Source of the DNA: Rhodobacter sp.
GTDB taxonomy: Bacteria > Pseudomonadota > Alphaproteobacteria > Rhodobacterales > Rhodobacteraceae
Length of the DNA stretch: 64,000 bases
Direction: 5' to 3'
Assembly: GCA_013821825.1 (NCBI GenBank)
Contig: PNJK01000006.1
Location: 34,747 to 98,746, forward strand
Below, in pieces: positions 51,425 to 59,441 of the stretch. Below the pieces are notes generated by a model. It ran no database searches and was not told where the DNA came from. It saw only the letters and a program-made list of their open reading frames with translations. The position numbers were made by a program, and so were the translations under genes. Positions within the stretch are counted from its first letter, which is position 1. Every line of letters begins with the position of its first letter.

Positions 51425-53839
51425 ATGACAGGACCGGACATGAACCCTCTGCCCGGATCGCGACATGGCCAGCTCAGGTTGGCCCTGCGATGGGGCCTGC
51501 ACAGACTGGCGATTTACCTTGGGGCAATGCTGGTTTTGGCCGGGCTGATCCTTGTGCTGCCGGATGCGGGGTTGTGGATCACGCTGAGCGCCCTGTCCGG
51601 CCTTGGGCTGGCGGCGACGCTGTGGCTGTTGCTGCCTTTGCCCCGGATGATCCTGCTGGCCCCGGTCATCGTCGCCGGGCTGGTGATAGCCCTTGAACGC
51701 TCGAACGACCAGAAGATCGACCTGACGATGTTTCCGGTCACGCCGACCGATCTGACGATGGCGGTCACGACCCCGACCGGCGTGCTGATATCGATCGGAG
51801 CCCCGGATTGGGCTTTTGCGTTGGTCTATCTGGTTCCTGCAGCCGCGGGTCTGGGCCTGGCCATTGTCGCCCTGGTCGCCCTGCGTCGGCGCGGCCTTTG
51901 GTCAGGGTTGGCCCGGTTTGGTGTCTTGGCGGCGTCCGCCATTGTCGCGGCAGGTGCCTTGTGGGGCCTTTATCAGGTTATCCTTCGCACCACTTCGACC
52001 TATCTTCTGGCGCATCAGGACCGGCTGGAAGTCTGGGAACCTGCAGGCATCTCGACCTTCTCGAACGAGGTCGGGGTGCTTGGCTTTCTGGTCTATGCCC
52101 ATGACATCGAATCCACCGACCGCGACCAGTTCCTGACCTATGCGCCAGGCGTGCCCGCGCCCGGCAGGCCGCAGGTGCTGGCGGCCGCCGATGTCTATAT
52201 CCTGCAAGAGCAGATGCAGAATGCCCCGCCACCCAACATCGTGATCCTGCACGCGGAATCCACCTTCGATCCGAATCTGGTCTTCCGGCTGGACCGGCAG
52301 GTGACAAACCCGCTGTTTCCGACCTCGCCCGCCGATACCCGCCCGGCATCGGCCCATCTTGCGGTGCCGGCGCTGGTTGACACCGTGGGCGGCGGAAGCT
52401 GGACGTCCGAGTTCGAGGTGCTGACCGGCATTGACGCGCGGCTGTTCGGGGTCGCCGGGCGCTTCACCCATTCGTCATTGTCGCCCAGCGCCAATGCTAC
52501 CTTTCCCCGTTATCTGGCCGCGCTTGGCTATCAGCTGGCGGCCTATACCTATTCGGACGGGGGTTTCTACAACTACCGGCGCGGCTATCTGAATTACGGG
52601 TTCAAGGAATTCTACGATATCGACTTCTTCGCCATCCCGTCAACCGACGCGCAGATCGCAGACACCGCAATGACGCTTGGGACCGTTGCGACCGATGCGC
52701 CGTTTCTGAAGATGATCCTGCTGAACGACAATCATTCGCCGCATCATTGCGCCCCTGAACGGGCGGCGGAATACGAAACGGTCGCCTTCGAGGGGGAGGC
52801 GACCGAGGCCATGACCTGCGCCCTGCAGGAATACCTGTGGCGCAGCCAAAACGTCGCCCGGACCGTCGACCTGATCGAGGCACGACTGATCTTGCTGAAG
52901 GAAACTACCGGTCGGGACTATGTGCTGGCAGTCTATGGCGACCACCAGCCCTACAGCTTTACCGGCGGTGGCAGCGCGGAACACAACATGGGGCTGGATT
53001 TCAACGCCGTGCGCAAGGACGGCGAAAAGCGTCTGACGCTGGTGCAGATCCGGTCCTCGCGACCGAACCTGCTGAATTGCTGTGGCGGGGCGGCGATGCC
53101 GCTGACCCTTCTGCCCACCCTGATCAGCGCCTATGTGGCGCCGTCGCTTGAGGATCTTTACCTGCCAGAGACCCTGTACCAGTTCGACAACTGCGGGTCG
53201 GACTGGATTGGTCGGCTGGTCACCTCCAGCTTTTATGGCAAGTCCGGCGCCAACGACGACCAGCGTTGCGAGGCGTTTCCGGAGATCGTCGCCGCCTTGC
53301 AGGAGAGCAACGTGATGCGCAGGCCTGACGCGGGGTCGCGGGTCGGCACGGCGCAGGCGGCACCGGAGGTCGCAAAGGACGCGAATCAGTTCCGCTGTCT
53401 GGATCCGGAAGGCAATCTGGTCGTCGAGCTGTCCGTCTCCGGCACAAAGCTGGGCGAACCGCCGCTGTTTGCCGTGCGGCTGGACGGGGTCGAGGTTGGG
53501 CGGGGCGCGGTGGACGGGGCGATCGACACCGCCGAGCGGTCTGCTGATCCGGCCGAAATCCTGAGCCAGCCTCAAACGGTGCAGCTGAAGACGCGGCTGG
53601 CGCATATACCGCGCACCATCGGCGTGGAGTTCCTGAATGACAACTGGGCGGGGGAAGGCAAGACGGGCGATACCGACCTTTGGCTGCAATCGGTGCAGGT
53701 CGGGGCAGTCCGTCTAGAAGCGGCTGATTTTCAGCCGGTCGACGTGATATCACCGCCCGGCATTGACTATGGCACCTGGTATCGGTTTTCGCGGTCCGGA
53801 GGGCTGGTTGGCTTCCTGCCCTCCGATTTCTGCCGCTAG
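51425..53839 (+). CDS. LtaS-like sulfatase-fold membrane enzyme with C-terminal carbohydrate-binding-like domain
   Basis: An 804-residue protein. Residues about 25-190 hold four or five membrane helices. The periplasmic alkaline-phosphatase-fold domain (about 265-600) keeps the LtaS-type metal and nucleophile set: E278 (VILHAESTFD), T327 (GSWTSEFEVLTG), H437 (NDNHSP) and D506/H507 (YGDHQP). Such enzymes transfer phosphoglycerol or phosphoethanolamine to glycans or lipids. Residues about 660-767 end in VEFLNDNWAGEGKTGDTDLW, which resembles the calcium-dependent CBM60/CBM36-type xylan-binding fold. This fusion is unusual. The substrate is likely a cell-surface glycan, but that is inference. Confidence 0.8.
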   Translation: MTGPDMNPLPGSRHGQLRLALRWGLHRLAIYLGAMLVLAGLILVLPDAGLWITLSALSGLGLAATLWLLLPLPRMILLAPVIVAGLVIALERSNDQKIDLTMFPVTPTDLTMAVTTPTGVLISIGAPDWAFALVYLVPAAAGLGLAIVALVALRRRGLWSGLARFGVLAASAIVAAGALWGLYQVILRTTSTYLLAHQDRLEVWEPAGISTFSNEVGVLGFLVYAHDIESTDRDQFLTYAPGVPAPGRPQVLAAADVYILQEQMQNAPPPNIVILHAESTFDPNLVFRLDRQVTNPLFPTSPADTRPASAHLAVPALVDTVGGGSWTSEFEVLTGIDARLFGVAGRFTHSSLSPSANATFPRYLAALGYQLAAYTYSDGGFYNYRRGYLNYGFKEFYDIDFFAIPSTDAQIADTAMTLGTVATDAPFLKMILLNDNHSPHHCAPERAAEYETVAFEGEATEAMTCALQEYLWRSQNVARTVDLIEARLILLKETTGRDYVLAVYGDHQPYSFTGGGSAEHNMGLDFNAVRKDGEKRLTLVQIRSSRPNLLNCCGGAAMPLTLLPTLISAYVAPSLEDLYLPETLYQFDNCGSDWIGRLVTSSFYGKSGANDDQRCEAFPEIVAALQESNVMRRPDAGSRVGTAQAAPEVAKDANQFRCLDPEGNLVVELSVSGTKLGEPPLFAVRLDGVEVGRGAVDGAIDTAERSADPAEILSQPQTVQLKTRLAHIPRTIGVEFLNDNWAGEGKTGDTDLWLQSVQVGAVRLEAADFQPVDVISPPGIDYGTWYRFSRSGGLVGFLPSDFCR

Positions 53840-53858
53840 GGCCAATCAGGCCCGGCCG

Positions 53859-54095
53859 TCATCCCCGCAGCGCACGGGCGATGTCGTCCTTCAGATGCGA
53901 CCGGATCTTGCGCAGGTCTTCCTCCTCGGCCTCGGTCAACAGGTCAAGCCGGGTCTCGGATCGGTGGATCTTGTCGTTGACCGCATCGTATTCGACCATG
54001 AGTCTGGCAAATCGGGGGACTGACGCCTTCAGGGCGCTGATCTTCTGGCCTGCCGCTGGGAATTCTTCATGCAGCGTGTGCGGTGTATTCGACAT
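53859..54095 (-). CDS. YdcH family small protein (DUF465)
   Basis: A 78-residue helical protein starting MSNTPHTLHEEFP, the usual opening of YdcH/DUF465 proteins. The helical hairpin core is KISALKASVPRFARLMVEYDAVNDKIHR, and then an acidic stretch LLTEAEEEDLRKIRSHLKDDIARAL. Function unknown. ATG 54095 follows AAAGGAGA. Confidence 0.9.
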   Translation of the reverse strand: MSNTPHTLHEEFPAAGQKISALKASVPRFARLMVEYDAVNDKIHRSETRLDLLTEAEEEDLRKIRSHLKDDIARALRG

Positions 54096-54174
54096 CCGTC
54101 TCTCCTTTGACTGTCCGCACAGTCTAGGGGGGCACCGGTCTGCCCGACCTTGACCGGGATCAAACCGGCTGGAT

Positions 54175-55824
54175 CTAGCGCTGTGCAACGCGCCAGTCGG
54201 GGTTCACCCAAGGTTCAAGGTTCGACGCAGGCAGGGGCGTGCGGCCAAGGATATGGTCGGCAGCCTTTTCGCCCACCATGATCGAGGGCGCGTTCAGGTT
54301 GCCGTTGGTCACCTGCGGGAAGACTGACGAATCGGCCACGCGCAACCCCTCGACGCCGATCACCCGGCATTCCGGATCGACCACCGCCATCGGGTCCGAC
54401 GCCCGCCCCATCCGCGCCGTGCCGCAGGGGTGATAGGCGCTTTCGACATGCTGGCGCAGGAAGTCATCCAGCTGGGCATCGGTCTGCACCTGAAGGCCCG
54501 GCTGAAGTTCCGACTTGAGGTAGGGTTTGAAGGCGTCCTGACCGAAAATCTCGCGCGTCAGGCGGATGCAGGCGCGGAAATCCTCCCAATCCTCGGGGTG
54601 GGACATGTAGTTGAAACGGATCACCGGCGCCTCCGCCGGGTTGGCGGACCGCAGGCTGACCGACCCGCGCGACTTTGACCGCATCGGGCCGACATGGGCC
54701 TGAAAGCCGTGACCCTCGGCCACCGCCCTGCCGTCATAGCGCACGGCGATGGGCAGGAAATGGTACTGGATATCAGGATAGTCCACCCCGGCGCGCGACC
54801 GGATGAAGGCGCAGGCCTCGAACTGGTTCGACGCCCCCAACCCGGTGCCGGTGAACAACCACTGCGCCCCCACCAGGGCCTTGCCCCATAGGTTCCAGTA
54901 CTTGAACAGCGTCACCGGCTGGCTGGCCGCAAACTGCATGTAGATTTCCAGGTGATCCTGCAGGTTCGCCCCTACGCCCGGACGATCTGCCACCACCTCG
55001 ACGCCATGCTCGCGCAGGTGATCGGCGGGGCCGATGCCGGACAGCATCAGCAGCTTCGGCGTGTTGATCGACGAGGCGGCAAGGATCACCTCGCGCCCGG
55101 CGCGAATCACCTGAACCTGACCGCGCACTTCGGTTTCCACGCCGACGGCGCGGCTGCCTTCCATCACCACCCGGCGGGCAAAGCCGCGCACCACCTGCAC
55201 GTTGCCCCCCGCCATCGCGGGACGCAAATAGGCGTTGGCCGCTGACCAGCGCCGACCTTTCCAGATCGTCGCCTCCATCGAGCCGAAGCCTTCCTGCTGC
55301 TTGCCGTTGTAATCGGCGGTCACCGGATAGCCGGCCTGTTCCCCAGCCTTGATGAAGGCGTCAAACAACGGATTCGACCTCGGACCGCGGGTGATGTGCA
55401 AAGGCCCGTCGGTGCCGCGATACTCGGGACCCGATCCGCCATGCGACGTTTCCATCCGCTTGAAATAGGGCAGCACATCGGCATAGGCCCAACCATCCGC
55501 CCCCATCTCGGCCCAGGTGTCATAGTCGCGGGCATGGCCGCGGACATAGACCATGCCATTGATCGAGGAGGACCCGCCGATCACCTTGCCGCGCGGGGTG
55601 GCAAGCACGCGGCCGCCCAGATGGGGTTCGGGTTCGGTGGCAAAGCCCCAGTCGTAGATGCCCATGTTCATCGGATAGGACAGCGCCCCGGGCATCTGGA
55701 TGAAGGGGCCCGCATCCGACCCGCCGTGTTCGATCACGATCACCCGGCGTCCAGCCTCGGCCAGACGGTAGGCCAGGGCCGAACCGCCCGACCCGGCCCC
55801 GATGATTACATAGTCAGCCAGCAT
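54175..55824 (-). CDS. betA: Choline dehydrogenase (GMC flavoprotein)
   Basis: Oxidises choline to betaine aldehyde with FAD, the first step to the osmoprotectant glycine betaine. The 549-residue protein has the FAD motif [20 protein letters not shown], the GMC signature [24 protein letters not shown] in parts, and the C-terminal active-site histidine in [12 protein letters not shown] 55824 overlaps the 3' end of betI. The betB (betaine aldehyde dehydrogenase) and betC genes seen in some alphaproteobacterial clusters are not between them. Confidence 0.95.
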   Translation of the reverse strand: MLADYVIIGAGSGGSALAYRLAEAGRRVIVIEHGGSDAGPFIQMPGALSYPMNMGIYDWGFATEPEPHLGGRVLATPRGKVIGGSSSINGMVYVRGHARDYDTWAEMGADGWAYADVLPYFKRMETSHGGSGPEYRGTDGPLHITRGPRSNPLFDAFIKAGEQAGYPVTADYNGKQQEGFGSMEATIWKGRRWSAANAYLRPAMAGGNVQVVRGFARRVVMEGSRAVGVETEVRGQVQVIRAGREVILAASSINTPKLLMLSGIGPADHLREHGVEVVADRPGVGANLQDHLEIYMQFAASQPVTLFKYWNLWGKALVGAQWLFTGTGLGASNQFEACAFIRSRAGVDYPDIQYHFLPIAVRYDGRAVAEGHGFQAHVGPMRSKSRGSVSLRSANPAEAPVIRFNYMSHPEDWEDFRACIRLTREIFGQDAFKPYLKSELQPGLQVQTDAQLDDFLRQHVESAYHPCGTARMGRASDPMAVVDPECRVIGVEGLRVADSSVFPQVTNGNLNAPSIMVGEKAADHILGRTPLPASNLEPWVNPDWRVAQR

Positions 55825-56407
55825 TTTCGGTCCCTCGCAGCAGTTCGGCCTCCAGATGGCGCAGCGCAAGTTCTGCCGCCGCCGCCCCGTCGGGTGGCCC
55901 GGATTTCAACACTTCGCGCAAGTAGAGCCCGTCGATCATCGCCCCCAGGCTGGCAGCGATGGCTGGCGCACGCACCCCGGCCAACGGGCGCAGGCCCGCC
56001 GTCAGGTTTGACCGGAGCCGGCCCTGATAGACCGCCAGGAGCCGCTTCGCCTCGGGCACGCTTTGCGCCAGCACCCAGAAGTTCAGCCAGGCGCTGACCG
56101 CCTCGCGCCGGAAGTTGCCAGGGCTGAACGAGGCCCGCAGGATGGCGCGGATCCGCCCCTCGGGGCCTTCGGCCACCGACAGTGCCCCGCGCACCTCGGC
56201 GCCGTACAGCGTCAGGATGTGGCGCATGGCAGCAAGGAAGATGTCTTCCTTCGACCCGAAATAGTGATGCGCCAGCGCCGACGACATGCCCGCACGCTTG
56301 GCAATCTGGCTGACGGTGACGTCAAGTGACCCGACACGGCCGATCTCGACAATCGTGGCTTTCACCAAGGCTTCCTTGCGGATAGGCTCCATTCCAAGCT
56401 TCGGCAT
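55814..56407 (-). CDS. betI: Choline-responsive TetR-family repressor BetI
   Basis: Represses choline uptake and oxidation genes; choline relieves it. The 197-residue protein has the helix-turn-helix at about 11-55 ([27 protein letters not shown], where [11 protein letters not shown] is characteristic of BetI) and a helical ligand-binding domain with aromatic residues. It overlaps betA by 11 bp. Its likely operator, ATTGAC-TC-GTCAAT, lies 49 bp upstream, in the divergent promoter with choX. Confidence 0.94.
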   Translation of the reverse strand: MPKLGMEPIRKEALVKATIVEIGRVGSLDVTVSQIAKRAGMSSALAHHYFGSKEDIFLAAMRHILTLYGAEVRGALSVAEGPEGRIRAILRASFSPGNFRREAVSAWLNFWVLAQSVPEAKRLLAVYQGRLRSNLTAGLRPLAGVRAPAIAASLGAMIDGLYLREVLKSGPPDGAAAAELALRHLEAELLRGTENAG

Positions 56408-56455
56408 CGGCGCGGCTCCATAAAAAGCTTGCCAAACCGTATAAGCGCGAAGTTT

Positions 56456-56469
56456 ATTGACTCGTCAAT
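56456..56469. promoter_or_regulatory. BetI operator between betI and choX
   Basis: ATTGAC-TC-GTCAAT, a perfect 6+2+6 inverted repeat in the 86-bp divergent gap. It fits the ATTGAC/GTCAAT-type dyad I recall for alphaproteobacterial BetI. Binding there would control both betI-betA and choXWV. Confidence 0.75.
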
Positions 56470-56493
56470 CAACAAAAACCGCAGGGAACAACC

Positions 56494-57423
56494 ATGACAC
56501 TTCGCTCAACCCTTCTCTCGACTGTGGTCACCTTTGCGCTGGCCGGTTCGGCTTTCGCCGAAGGCTGCGACGAAATTATCTTCTCGGACGTCGGCTGGAC
56601 CGATATCACCGCCACCACCGCCGCAACCACGCTGGTTCTGGAAGCGCTGGGGTATAAGACTGAAACCAAGGTCCTTGCCGTGCCGGTGACCTATACCGGC
56701 CTTGCCGAAGGCGACATCGACGTCTTCCTCGGCAACTGGATGCCCACGATGGAAGCCGACATCGCCCCCTACCGCGAGGCAGGAACCGTCGACACCGTGC
56801 GCACCAACCTGGAAGGCGCCAAGTACACGCTGGCCACGAACGCCGCCGGCGCTGCCCTTGGGATCAAGGATTTCGCCGACATCGCCGCCAACAAGGACGC
56901 GCTGGGCGGGGTGATCTACGGGATCGAGCCGGGCAATGACGGCAACCGTCTGATCGCGGACATGATTGCCAGCGGTCCCTTCGGTCTGGACGGCTTCGAG
57001 ATCGTCGAATCGTCCGAGCAGGGGATGCTGGCCGAAGTCGCCAACAAGGACGCGGAAAATCAGCCGATCATCTTCCTTGGCTGGGAACCCCACCCGATGA
57101 ACGCCAATTTCAAGATGACCTATCTGACTGGCGGCGATGATTACTTCGGTCCGAACCTTGGCGGCGCGGTTGTGGCGACCAACACCCGCGCGGGCTATGT
57201 CGCGGAATGCCCGAACCAGGGCAAGTTCCTGGAAAACCTCAACTTCACCCTGGCGATGGAGAACGAGATCATGGGCGCCATCCTGAACGACGGCGCCGAC
57301 CCGCGCGATGCGGCGAAGGCCTGGCTGGCGGCAAATCCAGCCACCTGGGAAAGCTGGCTGGACGGCGTGACCACCAAGGACGGTGGCGATGCCAAGGCCG
57401 CTGTCATGGCAGCGCTGCAGTAA
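56494..57423 (+). CDS. choX: Choline ABC transporter substrate-binding protein
   Basis: A 309-residue periplasmic protein with a signal peptide (MTLRSTLLSTVVTFALAGSAFA, cleaved near residue 22). The body matches the ProX/ChoX-type fold: IIFSDVGWTDITATTAATTL, VLAVPVTYTGLAEGDIDVFLGNW (aromatic box and LGNWMP), and the lid-closing WEPHPMNANFKMTYLTGGDDYFGPN. Binds choline with high affinity in relatives. First gene of the choXWV operon. Confidence 0.93.
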   Translation: MTLRSTLLSTVVTFALAGSAFAEGCDEIIFSDVGWTDITATTAATTLVLEALGYKTETKVLAVPVTYTGLAEGDIDVFLGNWMPTMEADIAPYREAGTVDTVRTNLEGAKYTLATNAAGAALGIKDFADIAANKDALGGVIYGIEPGNDGNRLIADMIASGPFGLDGFEIVESSEQGMLAEVANKDAENQPIIFLGWEPHPMNANFKMTYLTGGDDYFGPNLGGAVVATNTRAGYVAECPNQGKFLENLNFTLAMENEIMGAILNDGADPRDAAKAWLAANPATWESWLDGVTTKDGGDAKAAVMAALQ

Positions 57424-57478
57424 CCAACCTTGCCCCGGGGCAAGACCCCGGGGCTTTACCCTAGGGCGCGGGGGACGG

Positions 57479-58312
57479 ATGGACTTTCTGACGGCTTGGG
57501 AATTGCCGGTTGGCAAGACGGCGAAGATCGTCTTCGACTGGCTGAAACTGAACTTCAAGGCGGGCTTCAACAGCTTTGGCGATGCCACAGAAGACGCGAT
57601 CGAGGCGCTGATTTCGGTGCTGCAGTGGCCGCCGGCGCTGGTTGTCGTGGCCGCGTTCATGGCGCTGACCTGGGCCATCCAGCGGCACTGGCAGCCGGTG
57701 ATCGTGGTGCTGCTCGGTTTCCTTTTCATCATCAACCAGGGCTATTGGGTCAAGACGACCGAAACGCTGGGCCTTGTCGCCTTCGTCTGCGCGATCTGCA
57801 TGGCGCTGGGGGTGCCGATCGGCGTGGCCGCCGCACACCGCCCCCGGCTTTACCAGGCGATGCAGCCGGTGCTTGACCTGATGCAGACCCTGCCCGCGCC
57901 GGTCTATCTGATCCCCTTTGTCATCCTGTTCGGGATCGGGGTCGTGCCTGCCCTTTTCGCCTCGATCATCTTCGTGGTGCCGACGTCGATCCGCCTGACG
58001 CATCTGGGGGTTTCCTCCACGCCGACCCCGCTGCTGGAAGCCGCGACCGCCTTTGGCGCAACCCCCCGGCAAGTGCTTTGGAAGGTGGAACTGCCCTATG
58101 CCTTTCCGCAGATCATGGCCGGGCTGAACCAGACGATCATGCTCAGCCTTTCGATGGTCGTGATCTCGGCCTGGGTCGGCGCTGCGGGCCTTGGCGTGCC
58201 GGTGGTCGAGGCGCTGAACCGCGTCCGCCCCGATCAGGGATTCGAGGCAGGCGCGGTGATCGTTGCCCTCGCCATCCTTCTTGACCGCATGTTGAGGGTG
58301 ACCCGCCGATGA
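57479..58312 (+). CDS. choW: Choline ABC transporter permease
   Basis: A 277-residue inner-membrane protein with about six helices. The coupling loop LEAATAFGATPRQVLWKVELPYAFPQIM is a typical EAA-type sequence of the ProW/OpuAB family. It has an unusual long hydrophilic N-terminus before the first helix (residues 1-45), as in choline and betaine permeases. ATG 57479 is chosen over an in-frame upstream ATG. Its stop overlaps choV by ATGA. Confidence 0.92.
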   Translation: MDFLTAWELPVGKTAKIVFDWLKLNFKAGFNSFGDATEDAIEALISVLQWPPALVVVAAFMALTWAIQRHWQPVIVVLLGFLFIINQGYWVKTTETLGLVAFVCAICMALGVPIGVAAAHRPRLYQAMQPVLDLMQTLPAPVYLIPFVILFGIGVVPALFASIIFVVPTSIRLTHLGVSSTPTPLLEAATAFGATPRQVLWKVELPYAFPQIMAGLNQTIMLSLSMVVISAWVGAAGLGVPVVEALNRVRPDQGFEAGAVIVALAILLDRMLRVTRR

Positions 58313-59337
58313 CCGGACGTCCCGCCGTCGTATTCGACCGTGTCTCGATCGTCTTCGGCGATCATCCCGAACGCGCCTTGCCCCTGATGGACATGGGCAA
58401 AAGCCGGTCTGAAATCCAGGCGTCGACCGGGCAGGTGCTTGGGGTGCATGACTGCAGCCTGAGCGTGAAGGAGGGCGAGATCCTGGTGCTGATGGGACTG
58501 TCCGGCAGCGGCAAGTCCACGCTTCTGCGCGGGGTCAATGCGCTGAACCCGGTCGTGCGCGGCGAGGTGCTGCTGGACGACGGCGAAAAGCAGGTGTCGG
58601 TCACCAAGGCCGGGCCAGCGGAACTGCGCCACCTGCGGGCAACGCGCGTGGCGATGGTCTTTCAGCAATTCGGCCTGCTGCCGTGGCGCACGGTGCGGGA
58701 AAACGTCGGGCTGGGGCTGGAACTGGCCGGCGTCCCCGAAGCTGAGCGGCGCACCCGGGTCGATGCGCAACTGACTCTGGTGAACCTCAGCCAATGGGCC
58801 GACCGCAAGGTTGGCGAATTGTCAGGCGGCATGCAGCAGCGCGTGGGCCTCGCCCGCGCTTTCGTCACCGATGCGCCGACGCTGCTGATGGACGAGCCGT
58901 TCTCGGCCCTTGACCCGCTGATCCGCGCCAAGCTGCAGGACGAACTTCTGGACCTGCAATCCAAGCTGAAGCGCACGATCATCTTTGTCAGTCACGATCT
59001 GGACGAGGCCTTCAAGATCGGCAACCGCATCGCGCTGATGGACGGGGGCCGGATCGTGCAATGCGGCACCGCGCGCGAAATCATCGCCAATCCGGTCAGC
59101 GATTATGTGGCCGACTTCGTTGCGCACATGAACCCGCTGGGCGTGCTGACCGCGCGCGACGTGATGCGCCCCGGCGACGGTTCGGGACGTGAAGTGACGC
59201 CCGAGACGCCGGTCAAGCTGGTGATGGAGGCGCTGCGTGGCGGGGCCGAATCCCTCACCGTGGCCGAGGGCGGCAGGCGTCTGGGCGTCATCCGCGCGGC
59301 GGATGTGATCGGCAAGTTGCTGAACCCGCGCGGCTGA
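58309..59337 (+). CDS. choV: Choline ABC transporter ATP-binding protein
   Basis: A 342-residue ATPase of the ProV/OpuAA group. It has Walker A GLSGSGKSTLLRGVN, signature LSGGMQQRVGLARAF, Walker B TLLMDEPFSALD and the H-loop in FVSHDLDEA. The N-terminal extension (about 1-50) and a C-terminal CBS-like part (about 270-342, AESLTVAEGGRRLGVIRAADVIG) match ProV-type proteins. Last gene of choXWV; a hairpin with a short T-run lies 25 nt after its stop. Confidence 0.93.
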   Translation: MTGRPAVVFDRVSIVFGDHPERALPLMDMGKSRSEIQASTGQVLGVHDCSLSVKEGEILVLMGLSGSGKSTLLRGVNALNPVVRGEVLLDDGEKQVSVTKAGPAELRHLRATRVAMVFQQFGLLPWRTVRENVGLGLELAGVPEAERRTRVDAQLTLVNLSQWADRKVGELSGGMQQRVGLARAFVTDAPTLLMDEPFSALDPLIRAKLQDELLDLQSKLKRTIIFVSHDLDEAFKIGNRIALMDGGRIVQCGTAREIIANPVSDYVADFVAHMNPLGVLTARDVMRPGDGSGREVTPETPVKLVMEALRGGAESLTVAEGGRRLGVIRAADVIGKLLNPRG

Positions 59338-59361
59338 CTGTCCCGACGCTGATCCGGCAGC

Positions 59362-59388
59362 GCGGGCGCAAGCGCCCGCAAGCCTTTT
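59362..59388 (+). terminator. Probable Rho-independent terminator after choV
   Basis: GCGGGCG-CAAG-CGCCCGC perfect stem (59362-59379) followed by AAGCCTTTT. The T-run is short and offset by five bases, so the call is moderate. It lies between the convergent choV and topA genes. Confidence 0.55.
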
Positions 59389-59441
59389 GCTGCAAAGGGG
59401 CGGCCCTCTTCCCCCCGGAGGATATCTGGAGACGGGAAATC

